From assembly GCA_013399695.1 (NCBI GenBank), contig VXAU01001354.1, forward strand, positions 62,800 through 126,799: a stretch of DNA of 64,000 nucleotides. The letters are read 5' to 3'. The translations under genes were made by a program, and so were the position numbers. Of the stretch, positions 26,640 to 38,600 are shown one piece after another; within the stretch, counting starts at the first letter, position 1, and every line of letters begins with the position of its first letter. The notes beneath the pieces were generated by a model. The model saw nothing but the letters and a program-made list of their open reading frames with translations, was not told the origin of the DNA and made no database searches. The stretch comes from Formicarius rufipectus. Lineage: Eukaryota; Chordata; Aves; Passeriformes; Formicariidae.

Positions 26640-28609
26640 CCCCTATTAAGGTAGGTCAGGCAGACACAGAAGGCAGGAAGAGTGTTCTGGTAACTGTATT
26701 CACAGAACTGACGTTTTCAGATCCGTGGCAAAAAATGGAAACCTCTTTCCCTGTTCAACATGTAAACTCCATTTGCTGACATATTCAGTAAAACTGGCGA
26801 CATCAGCTCCAAACTCTGCATGAACCTTCCAGGTTCACTATCCCATTTTTTATAAGTAACGTGGCATTTCAGTTGTAATTCATATAGTTCAGTTCCTCTT
26901 CAACTCCTCTTTCCTACAATTTTGCAGGATACCAAGTCAAACTCTGAAGACAAAAAGTTTATTCTAGGCCTCTCCATTTCTCCTCCTCATTTGCCAAGCT
27001 CTACATTTCCCTTAAATCCCATTATTTCCTTCCCCAATGTCTTCAAAGCCTCTACTCCTCTACCCTCCTAATACGCATCTTCATTTTTTCAGTCCCATAT
27101 ACCTTCACTTCCTGAACTCCCTACAGCAAAATAATAGTTTCAGAAAACAAAATACACACAGTTACTTAAATTCACTAATGTGACAGAGAATCATATTCAG
27201 TTTGAAGATCCTGTAACAAGTGAAAACAGCCCTCAAGAAGTAACCTCCATAGGTGAGTCTGGATGGACTTATTTGCAAACAAGACAGGACTTCGAATAAC
27301 AGTTGGGAGGACAGGATCGGAGCTACCATTTACTTTGAAAAAGATAAATAACCCAAAATCGGCAAGACAAAATTCAGTAAAGGTATGATTAAGTACATAT
27401 AGAATGAATTAAAATGTACAAATATAGTGGTTCAGTAGCAGTCACAATACAGAAAGATCCTACCATCACAGCATTTCATCAGCCAGAAGTAACTCTTGTA
27501 AAAGTTGTATCTTATGTAGAATTTTGCATGAGAGACAGAAAATAATTATTCTCCAGTATTCAGTGCTGATGAAGAATATCCCAAAATATTAGTCTGCTTT
27601 TGGATATCACATTTTAAAGACGTGGATAAAGTGGAAAAAAAAAACAAACCAAACTTACAGAAGGGAAACATAAGGGAGGATTTCAAAGACACTACGTCAT
27701 TAAAAATTACAGCTAATTCTAGATGAAAGAGGGCTAAGGTTCACAAAATGTTCCAAAAATTAATAGTAAAGACTAGTTCACCAATTACTCAGGACATGGA
27801 GCAAAAAGGTTTGCTTAAATTTCCACATAGTCAGATTTGCATTTGATACTAGGGAAAAAACTCACAGACAGGCAGTGGAAGATACAAAGACTGTACAATC
27901 CTCTTCTGTAGAAGATTTAAGGAAATGTTAAACAAGCACCAGAAAAGCACATTTTAAGCACACTTGAACCTGCCTGCATGTAAGATTATGGATTAGACCA
28001 CTTTATACACCTGCTTTCAGCCCTCTATTTTTGTTATTTATCTTTATCAAAGCCTGGATCAAAGGGTGCATTACATCTTGCACTTCACTTGGAATAATAA
28101 ATCACAAGAAAGGGTGATCTGTGTTCTCACGAAATGAAGATGGGTAAATACTGAAAATGTGTACTTTTTCAGTATGCTCCTCCAAAACACTTTTGCTCTC
28201 CAGTTTTTAAGGGTCATCACTTCATAATCTGGAGAAATCTAAAGGCAAAATTCATAATTCTCTGTCCATGCACAGTGCATACCTGCTACGAAAAACCTTT
28301 GTGTAATGTAATCAGTATATAAAGTAAGTCACTTTCACTAGTAGCATTCACAGAAATACAAGCGTTCTTATGAAGTTACTTTTCCCTTGCTGCTCAGTTT
28401 AAATCAAGGTCTAAAGAAAAATGAAAGCAAAATTTATAATAATATTTCTTATTTTTTTAATGGGTATTGATCACAATAATTTTAATTTTCAAGAATCAGG
28501 AGAATTTAGAGGCTATATAGGCTTTATTAGACACAATTCTATAAACCACTTTGCTTGTCAGACAGAAAAAAAATTGAAAATGGGAAAAAGAAATTGCGTC
28601 TGCTTTTAC

Positions 28610-28852
28610 CTGGTTTGCATTCATAGAGATCACAGCATTCCCCTGGCTTTCCTGACGCCTTAGAAACCAATATATTCAAATAGCCGGGTTGACAAACTTT
28701 CCTCAAGCAGCCTGCAGGATTACACACACATCGGCTTGGGAGTGGGCAGCATTCACCGGGAGGAGCATAACCTTCAATCAGGATGGAATCTTCTGGACAG
28801 CGAGGAGAAAACTGGACTTCACAGCGGGCCTTGGAGCAATCAGGCTTCTCCT
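28610..28852 (-). CDS. CRIM1: CRIM1 internal exon (probably exon 3), first cysteine module
   Basis: This 243-nt exon encodes 80 complete codons plus split codons at each end. It begins within a Glu codon (EEKPDCSKARCEVQFSPRC) and ends GECCDLYECKP plus the first base of a Val codon. The sequence is plainly CRIM1, roughly human residues 169-249 from memory, with 12 cysteines and two PGECC motifs. The acceptor is a strong pyrimidine tract with TTTCAG (28858-28853). The donor is CCAG|GTAAAAG (28609-28603). Entry and exit phases are both 1, so the exon is symmetrical and could be skipped or duplicated without shifting frame. The encoded module has the same cysteine spacing as the product of exons 4+5. 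The reading frame stays open for about 100 nt upstream into the intron, but that part has no CRIM1 similarity and is excluded. Confidence 0.96.
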
Positions 28853-29427
28853 CTGAAAGGGAGAGAAAAATCAGCGTGCCATATGCGTCAGCGAAACACT
28901 GTCCTGAAGCTGTACACGTGAACTCAGTTAAATTTCCCTTTCTTCTCCCTCCCACTAAAACAATAAAAAAGAAAACGGCTGCTGCTGAACTGATTAGGAA
29001 AAATTATGGAATATGCTTAAAAAAAACTACACGTATTTGCAAGATGGCAGGTGAAATATTTTCTAAAATTCATGTGCACGACACGCATGACTGCTGATCC
29101 CACACAGCCTGAAGAAGAGCTGTGAAGCTGCACAGCTGGCCAGGACATTTAGAAACAACTTGTCATATCATATCATGTCAGCCCTGAAGTTCACACCCAT
29201 ACCTTTAGTTTCCCAAGACTTTCCATTATGAACAACTGATTTGAACTGACTGATTTATTAACCTGGATCAAACTTTCACACATTCAAAAAGCTAGTTAAA
29301 AGTTCAACACCTAACATATTTGGAGAGTCCACACATTAGCAGAAGAGGATTTTTCCAGTACAAGCTCCCATGCTGACATTAGATGCGTTGTTCCTAGATG
29401 CTTCAGCAGCTCAAATACTTGAAGTTC

Positions 29428-29497
29428 GACTATAGGGATGATGAGGTTTGGTGATGATCCTTATGGATCCCCTCCAACTCAGGATACTCTATGATTC
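29428..29497 (+). mobile_element. CR1 LINE fragment, extreme 3' end
   Basis: About 70 bp match the sense strand of the CR1 3' terminus. 'gatgatccttatggatcccc' is followed by 'tccaactcaggatactctat' and the terminal 'ATGATTC', the hallmark of the CR1 tail. It is the only copy in the window that lies antisense to CRIM1. The left border is uncertain. Confidence 0.75.
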
Positions 29498-32400
29498 CTC
29501 CATGTACAAGTATTTTATATTTTTTCTTACAAGCAACTAAGATTACTAACTTAAATGTGCTACCAAATAGCATCATAACTCTTTTATAGTTAAAAATTCC
29601 ACTATTTCCATTTATCTTTGAAACAGCCTTGACTAGATATATATGTTGCCTAGAACTTTAAGCAACATTTGTAAGACCAATGTTTCTCTGAAACCTACCC
29701 TTATCTTTAAATTCTTATCTGCTTTATTAATCACACTGATCAGACTAAACATTACTAGTTACAGAGGTTAACTGCAGAAAGCTGCATAAAGAAAGGACAG
29801 ATAATATACTAGCTTCAGTATTTTATTGATAGTCTTCAGTTTGTGGATATAATAAATGCTTGACAATTTAGATTTTAAAATTATTTTTGTTTTCCACTAC
29901 ATGTTGTTCAATGTGCACAGAGATGTGACAGAATGGCTGCAGAAGCAGCCCTTGCAGTTTGTACTTAAAATCACACTGCTCATTATTTTATCTGCCCTGG
30001 CATTATGCATTCAGCAATCTTCTGATTTCCATGACTAAGAGATAATCCCATCCTCGTTCAGTCTCCCTCATGGAATGACTTTGTATTACACATATTTTAA
30101 AAAGCTTACCTACTGTTTTTTACATAACTGCATTTAGATACATGCATCAATATGAAGATAAGCATTCCCTCAGGGACTACTGTTTTTAACCAATACAAAT
30201 GGTCAAATCCAAACAATACAGACACAATTTCACCAATGCAACGGGTCAAATACAATAAAAACTGTGTTTGACCAACTTGGCCAACTTTTGGAAAGCAAGG
30301 TTTGTCAGGAACACATGTGATTCTGACTATTCAGGACTCTAGATATATCCATTTTGAAGACCTATGCAAAGCCTACTGTTGGAGTTGGCAAGACGATCTA
30401 GCAAACATATGTAAAGGATCTATCACTATCAACAAGTAAGATGCATCACAAACAAGCAAAGAGAGAAACTTAAAATAGAGAACCATTACAAGTATTTTTG
30501 TATGAAATGTTCACTCAGCGTTTTGGAATTATCTTTGATAGTCTTTTCCATGTTATTGTGCTCAATGTAGTTAATGGTAACACAACGCAACAAGACTCTA
30601 AAATAAAGCCAGCATTGTTGCCAAATGAAATGGTTTAAATATAACGACCATCTTGCAAATATATGTTTGTTTTAACACCAGGTAACATAACACCAGTAGA
30701 TATTTAGAAAACAAAAAAAAGGTTTTATTTTTAATCCAGTGTCACTATTACTTTTGTACTTCACAGCCCTAAAAAAACAGACAAACAAAACCCTACTAAT
30801 ACTCATGTAAATATTCTGCTTCCAAATTACATCTCCAACAATGGAGATGTTGAAACAGTCCCTTTCCACTATACAAATGCCACTGAGCAACAGGAAAGTC
30901 AAATATGTTGACTCAAGCTGCATCATCCAACAGACAATTCTCTTTCAGGCCACTTCAGTCAAACTCCAGCCCACAGCAGAGTAAAAGGCAGGTTAAGAAA
31001 CTTGCTGCATGTCAAGATTCGGATCTTGATTTAGATGTCATTTTCCTTTATGAAAAGGAGCTACTGGTTGAAATGATGTATGCTCAGCCGTATATAAAAA
31101 GTGTTTTCTTGTAGAGTCCATACTTCATATTTTTTAACATAGTCTTTATCGAAAACACAGAAAATCCAGCAGCTCCAGGTGTAGCATTACTGCAGTTAAA
31201 ACTGTAATCAGCTAGCATCATGCCAGTGTAACTGCATCCCAAGCTCAGAACTCACTGCAGTATAAGCAGGTGGGAGTTCATTTTTTTACTGCATTTCAGT
31301 AAAAGCTGATGAGGGCTCTATTTTGATACCAAGTTTGAATAAAAGACATTACTTTTAAGCAACCTATTCAGAAAAGTTTCGAAGTTTTCCTTCTTGTTAT
31401 CTCAGCAAATGGCAGGATCTCCATCCACAGGGATTCATTATACTAAACTTGTTTACCTTTTCATTACTTCATTGAAGAAGGCATCAAAATTTAATTTGTT
31501 CTCAAAATAAATTACAAACATTAATACAGCCATAAATGTCACTGCTTTAGCTGGATTAATGATTTAATTCCACTATATATAGCTATTTAAGATTTCATCA
31601 AACAAGAAGAATTGTTTGTTAGCTCTTTTTTCCTTTATTAACAAACACCTCTAGCCCTTATAAAAGGAACATATAAGAAGAAAACATCTAAGAACAAAGT
31701 AATTAAAAACACATCAACAGCCTCAAAAGACAGAGAGCAGTCATGCAAGCTGCATTCCACAAAAAACAACGGTGAAGTCATTCACCAGTGACATAACTGC
31801 TACTGCTCCCCTTTTATGCACAAGACTATTTCAAATCAATTTCTCAATAGACCAAGGTAGATGCACAATTAATAGCCTACTGTTTCTCTGTCAAATAGAC
31901 ACATAGCACTGACCTGTCTCCTAGGTACTACTTTAAGCTACTGTCTATTACACAAGTGAGGATCTTCGACTCAATGTCTTCAAAGTCAAACAAGGCATCA
32001 GGACTTAAATGCCATTTTATTATCTTTATTTTGATAATAAGCAGAGTATAAATAAATAGTATGTGTGCCCAGAAACAGGAAAACTTCATTTTACAAAGCA
32101 GTGTATTGAACCTAAAGAATTAGACTTCTGAGGAAAGGGAAAACTATAAATGGGACAACATAAGGACTTATGAAATAAATTAGTTTAGCAAATATATACT
32201 TATTGATGAACAATGAGACATCTTAACACAAAGTTTAAACCACAAGAATGTCATATTTCCCCAATTCACAGTGCAGATTCCTTCACAACAACAACTTCAT
32301 ACTACCCTAACTATATGGAAAGACAGTTAAATTGTTATAGCAGATATCTGTTTTTGTGATATATGCTTTTGTAACCAAGAGGTTGTGCCCAGGACACTTA

Positions 32401-32593
32401 TCACACCAAATAAAATACATGTTTACAAAACATTGTTCTACCTCTATCCTTGAAGCAGCTGATAGGTCTCATTTAATAAGTTTACTGATTTAAAAAGTCA
32501 AGAAATTGCTTATATGACTCACCAATTAATTTGCTGAATTGAGGAGTTGTATACACTTTTGGTGTTTGATTTTCAGAATCAAACAGTTAATTA

Positions 32594-33685
32594 ATCACAG
32601 AATCCCAGTATAGGTAAGGTTGGAAGGGACCACAGTGGGCCATCTGGTCCAACCTTGCTGCTCAAGCAGGGTCATTCTTGAGCAGATTGTACAGGTTGTG
32701 CAACACCTCTTTCAGCAATCTGGCCCAGTGCTTGGTCACACACAGAGTAAAGAAGTTCTTCCCCATGTTCAGGTGGAATGGTTTGTGCATCAACTTCCGT
32801 CCATTACCCCTTGTCCTATTGCTCGGAACCACTGAGAACAGCATGGTTCCATACTCTTGACACTCTCCCTTCAGACACAAACATTGATGACATCTCCTCT
32901 CAGTGTCTCTTCTTGAGGTTGAACAGGCCCAGCTCTCTCAGTCTTTCCTCATGAGAGAGATGCTCCAGTCCCTTCATCATATTTGTTGCCCTCTGCTGGA
33001 TCCACTCCAGGAGCTCCCTGTCTCTCTTGTACTGAGGAGCCCAGAACTGGACACAGCACTCCAGATGTGCCTCACCAGGCCTGAGTAGAGGGGCAGGACC
33101 ACTTCCCTTGACAATGCTCGTCTTAATGCAGCCCAGGATACCATTGGCCCTCTTGGCCATCAGGACACACTGCTGGCTCATGGAGAGTCTGTACACCAGC
33201 ACTCCCAGGTCCTTCTCTGCAGAACTGCTTTCCAGTCAGTCCCCAACCTGTACCGGTGCAGGGGGTTATTTCTCCCCAGCTGCAGGACTCTGCATTTGCC
33301 TTTATCGAATTTCAAAAGGCTCCTCTCTGCTCACCTCTCCAACCTGCTGAGGCACTTCCGAAGGGCTGCACAGCCCTCTGGGGTATTGATCACTCCTTCC
33401 AGCTTTGTATTATCCATGAACTTGCTGAGTAGGCACCTTCCCCTTCATCCCAGTCACTGATGAATTAGTTAAACAATACTGGACCCAGTATCGACCCTTG
33501 GGGGACACCACCAGTGTCAGGTGTCCGACTAAATCCTGTGCTGCTGATTATGACCTTCCAGATCTGTTGTTCAGCCTTCTGTTCTCACTCCACCTCACTG
33601 TCTACTCATCCAGTCTACACTTCTGCATTTGCTCTATGAGGATATTGTGCAAAACAGTGCCAAAAGCCTTGCTAAAGTTGAGGAA
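32594..33685 (-). mobile_element. CR1 LINE, about 1.1 kb, with remnant of the pol C-terminus
   Basis: This is one of the two longest CR1 copies here. On the plus strand it starts at 'tcacagaatcccagtatagg' with 'gaccacagtgggccatctgg', and ends near 'aaaagccttgctaaagttga'. The minus strand at about 33202-32900 still reads as the C-terminal end of the CR1 reverse-transcriptase polyprotein (AKRANGILGCI, LECCVQFWAPQYK, GLEHLSHEERLRELGLF). It is 5'-truncated, so most of the reverse transcriptase and all of the endonuclease are missing. The orientation is the same as CRIM1, and the element is not expected to be mobile. Confidence 0.95.
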
Positions 33686-35656
33686 ATGGAAAAAAAGTAA
33701 AAATAGTATGTAACTTAATCACATTTCTGTTTCTCCTTAAAAAAAAATGACATCATTTACAAGGAGAACAATCACTTGTCAGGGATGCATCCATCCAGTT
33801 CTCGTAAAAGTCTGAACTGATAACCTACAACGCAGTAAGAAAAACTCAGTTGGCTGCAAACACTGCCTTTGTGCTCAAAAACCCAGCATTTCAGATAGCT
33901 ACACAAAGAACAGAAACGATCAGTGGGTTTTCTGATGAAGTTTCTCTGTGGGACACATTCTCTTCACAGCCTTTCATCAAACACCACTGAACCTGGAAGC
34001 GTTCTGGTATCCCTGACACCTCAGACCCACCAGAGAATATCTACACAGATAAAGGAAGAGTTTGGATCAATCAAGCTTTCACAACTATCTATTCTGAGAC
34101 ATAGATTTTAAAAAAGAAATTCAGAAATGTATCTTGAAATACAATATTTTCAATAAACTGAGCACAATCCAAACAGGGAAACTGACATTTATAGGAATTC
34201 CAAATAAGACTCCTACTCTCAGAAACAAACTTAATCCCTACTCTAATACGCTGCTCTACAGATCATTTCATAAAAAGGTCTTCAGTTTAACAGTGTCAGT
34301 GTTACTTTATTACACTGGTACCAGTTTTGCATTTTAAGACAAACTTTACTTTCTGTAGATCTGAAGATTCAGGCTTAATCGCTGTTACTTTGCAAACTGT
34401 CTGCAGAAATAACCTGCTGTTATCAATCACATGACAGAGGACATCTCATAATTACCAAGAATAACCTAAGTTACAACTGAAAAATAATAGCTCCCTAAGT
34501 TACAATGTGTGCTGTGCGCTTTAATATCAAAACAGGGATCATTCTCTTAAACAGCTCAGGATGCCTCAAAATTTTTTCATTTCCATCTCAGAAATGCACA
34601 GAATAGTTGAGCATCTAAGAAGTCAAGGTATAACAGCATTCAACCTGACTTTTCATTGCAATTACAGTGTATTTGTTATGAAGTGCACGAGGAGGAGAAG
34701 AACAATCTTAAAAGGACAGAATAATAAGAAAAAGAATCAACATATGGATTTTTTTTCTTTCCATTAACCTTAGAAAGAGTCCACCATAAAGCAACAGCCA
34801 TAAAGCCATAACTTTCACAAAGTTCCTCCATATCAAAAAACTAATATGTATTTTTAAAATTATGTTTCCCATGCCCACACAAAGTTATTATGGGGAAGCC
34901 AAGGTATAATGGCAAGTTAATAAAGTCATTATTTTGCCAGCAATGCTTTCTCTGAGAGAAGGCAGCTCCTTTACCTTCCTGAAAGGTTTGTCCAACACTG
35001 AAACTGGGTACTAGTTAGGTATGTTTTTATCAAGGAGTATAGGAAGTCTAGGTCTCAGGGTTTTGGGTTTTTTTTTTGTTGTTTTGTTAAAGTAGAGCAA
35101 TTGTAACAAAACCCAATCAAGCATACACCCCTCCCACTTCCACCACCACCTTTGTTAATACCAAAGTAGTATGGAAATAAAAATGGCTTCTCAAGAAAAA
35201 TCAAACACTTTACTTTCACCTCTGTGTCAAATTCTTTCCCTTCATTATGTTTACATGCTCTGCTTTGACATGCAGAGAAAGTATATGCCAAGTTTATTTA
35301 ATGAGAAAAGCAGAGCAGTTAAAGCACTGGTTAATACAGTGAAAGGACCTTAAGGTATAATCTAGTGTGGGAGAAATCGAGCAGAAAAGGCCCAACAGGC
35401 GTGGCAGGGTCTTCTCCTCATTTTTGAGGTGAAAAGGAACAGATCCATCCTTCTCAGGAAACCATTTCAGCTAAGGATTTTTATCATATTCTTAAAACTT
35501 CGTGTGATGCTGTTACTCGGTCACCATAGAAACAAGGACAGAATGTTTCATGAGAGGATGGGGCTGAAGAGAACGATCACAGACTCGGGTCCAAATACTT
35601 CCATTGAGATATTCAAACTGTTCTCTAGCTGCTTCTTTAAAATCATGTTTTTAATT

Positions 35657-35691
35657 CACATGCATATGCATATACATACACATATGTATGT
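35657..35691. repeat. Alternating purine-pyrimidine tract (CA/TA/TG)
   Basis: The run alternates purine and pyrimidine for about 35 bases (CATGCATATGCATATACATA and following). Such tracts are compatible with left-handed or cruciform structure, but here it is short and interrupted. Confidence 0.7.
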
Positions 35692-38600
35692 ACAGAGAGA
35701 CAGAATACATTCTTTTTTCTTTGTTAGGCCCCTGCAAAGAAGAAGTTTTGAAATTAGCCAGCTTCCTATTTCATTTTTCAGAGCAGTTCAAACTAGAATA
35801 CGGTTCATCAAGACGACCATTTTGCATGACTAAGTGAAGCAATGCACTGCAGTTGACATAAATGTTTTCAAGGCACATGTTGTTCAGCCTTGCATTTTTG
35901 TTTCACTGTAAACCATTTTTGTGAAATCTAGGCAAAAACGCAGCCACTTTTAGTGTACAGTCTTTGAAATGCATTCCAAACAATAGGCATACTGTACTGT
36001 TATACAGTGGCAGGAAGGAAATATCAAAAGGATTAGGGATAAACAAGAAAAATGATTACCTAGCTGAAGCAGTCAGACAGACAGGGATCGATACTGGAAT
36101 GCAAAATTCCCAAAAGGATTTTAGAGCATCAAAAGGGCAGTTATAGTACATTAAAAAATGAGATTACCTTACATATACAATATGCACAGTACTGTATACG
36201 GATGAACTGCTACAAATAAAAAAGGGAACTAGAGCCTGATCTTTTACCTAAAACTGAACTTTATTTAAAATCTGTTTTTTTTTCTACACAACTCTTGCTA
36301 CACTTTCCAGCATTCTGGCACTCTGGGTTTTATGTACTACACAGTGGGGCAATCTGTCTCACTCACATTATAATCTCATCATCTTGTAATACAACAACAG
36401 CCTGCAACTAACTTGGGCTAAATATAAGTCATACACAAAAAGACAGTTGTAGATACTAGTTTTATGAAACATGCAGTCAATGATATACATCTTTGCAACA
36501 TGATATTCACTATAGATTTGCCAAAGACTTTCCATTTCAAGGACCAATTAACCAGAAAAAAGGGTTACACAACTCAAGAAAGACAATGATCCCATCTGGA
36601 TAGCAAAGCTATTACAAGGCTATAATTCCATTCCTGAACTAGTTTACTTTCCCATACTGAAAATATTACAAAGAAAGGTGGTAACTCAAAAGAAAACCAT
36701 CAAAAACCCAAAATCCACATCAGAATTGTAAACAATCCTGATCCCAAACTGCTGCCTTTCAAAGAAAGAGTTAACAGACCCAAGGAGCATCTGTCAGACA
36801 CCTGCATCTAAATACAACTGTAAGTTCTATAAAACCAGCAACCAGTTTGTGGCGTAGTTGCATTTGCATTCAGAGCTCCCAGCATTGCTCTTTTAAGCTT
36901 GGAAACAGTCAGGTCTTGACAACTCAAAACTTTTCCTTCATTTCATTCAAAACCTGCTTTCAATGGCATTAGCTTTAGTTATTAGTTATTAGCTTGGCAC
37001 CAACAAGTCAGTCCAAACCAATAATGGGTAACATGAGCTGACAGAACTGTATCCAAAGGACATGAGCCCAGCTCATGGCACAGAGCACAGGGGAAAGGGT
37101 GCCATCTCAGGCATAGGATCCACTTCTGCTGCTAACTACACTGCTTTCAATAGCAATAAAGCACCTTTAAACTTCAGTGGCGAAAATCCTTCAGAAGTTA
37201 GCTGGAGAGATGAGCAGACAGCTAACTATCTGCCGTCACATTTACAACTGCATTGCCTCTAGTGTAAAAAAAATAAAAAAATTAGAAAGTGTTTTCAATA
37301 CTGTCATGACCGGAATAACATTGTACATTGTGATTTCTTTATATGAGAGGCTATTATGGTGGATGAATGATACTACTGTGACTATTGCTCAATCTCTATA
37401 TTGACAAATCAACTGAAATTTCCAAAGAAATGAAGAGCATATAAACAGTAATGAGGTGATCTCAACTACAGGAGCAAGACTTTAAAGAACGCCAAATCAT
37501 TTTGGAAGCAAACCAAAAATGAAAACACTAAATTTATGATCAGTATAAATTGTGCATACTTCAATGATTCACAGAAACACACAGCAGTAGTAAATCTACC
37601 TAAAGCAGAAAGTATTATTTCTTAGAACAGTATATTCAGCTGAAAAACTGAAGGTAATGCTGAACAAGTGCCAAAATTATGATAAAACACAAGTATTTGG
37701 AACAATTCTACTTCATACAGCTTAAGAAAACAATGTAAGCTAGCTGATATCTGGAGAAATAATCACAAGTATCCACTGAAGGAAAAGTACTGCAATGTAC
37801 ACCTTTTTCCAGCGAGAAAGAGATCTGAATTTGAGGACATACTATATACTCACAGAGGCCAAACCTCTGGAGGCAGCTCAGGACATAAGTAATACCAAAC
37901 AATGAGCTTTGTCACATTATCACACCCAAAGTAGTAGTCTCAAATTACTGCTTTCTTCCAATCAAAGTCTGAAAACATAAGCATAATAAAGATTCAGAAC
38001 ATACTTGCATTTGCAATAAATGCAAACAACAATCAAAATAAAAACATTACTTTAGAAAGAATAAGAATTCACGTACGTATGAAGTTGGCAATCGAGACTG
38101 AACAGCAGGAAGGACAAGTTTTCTAGAGCTACATTACAACAGCAATTGAGTTGTAAACACTAACTTAGAAATGAGGGCTTTGATAGGTAAAGGAAAGCAA
38201 CTTTTTTTTTTTCTTCTAATCAGTGGAATTGAATCAACCCCTGTCTGCCCTTCAGTATTCTGTTTTGTCAATAAAAATACCTCAAAGATATCTTTTCTTT
38301 TAGTTCTCTCTGATATCAGCTAATATTAAAAAAAAAACACCAAAAAAGCCAAGCCCACACACAGTAACACAAGAACCCAAATGTCTTAAGATACTTCTGG
38401 CAAATAAACTCCCTTACACAAACTAGTTTCCCTAGTTATTATATTCAAAGAGCCTCCATTTCTCACCAGTTTAACCTCCATTGGTTTCTTAGAAGCTTAA
38501 CTACATATTTTTATAAAACTCCTTTACAAAGACACTCAAGATGCATAATTATCAGGAAAATCAGCCATGTTCAACATTTTCTTTTTCTCTTCACTAACCT

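Larger units (their letters stand above)
22017..28609 (-). other. CRIM1: CRIM1 intron 3 (complete, about 6.6 kb)
   Basis: This phase-1 intron separates the first and second cysteine modules. It holds a 17-base T run at 23.28 kb, one CR1 fragment at 23.3-23.7 kb and a perfect 11-bp-stem inverted repeat at 26.6 kb. The remainder is AT-rich and I recognise no gene, RNA or repeat family in it. The reading frame of exon 3 stays open for about 70 nt into this intron, without further similarity to CRIM1. Confidence 0.85.

Noticed and set aside
28539..28955. A 138-residue minus-strand open frame that includes exon 3 and parts of both flanking introns.
   Set aside because: Only the part between the AG acceptor at 28853 and the GT donor at 28609 resembles CRIM1. 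The extensions carry no similarity and are read-through of introns.
32900..33202. A 100-residue minus-strand frame with a reverse-transcriptase-like ending.
   Set aside because: It is not a host gene. It is the C-terminal remnant of CR1 pol inside a 5'-truncated element and is annotated there.
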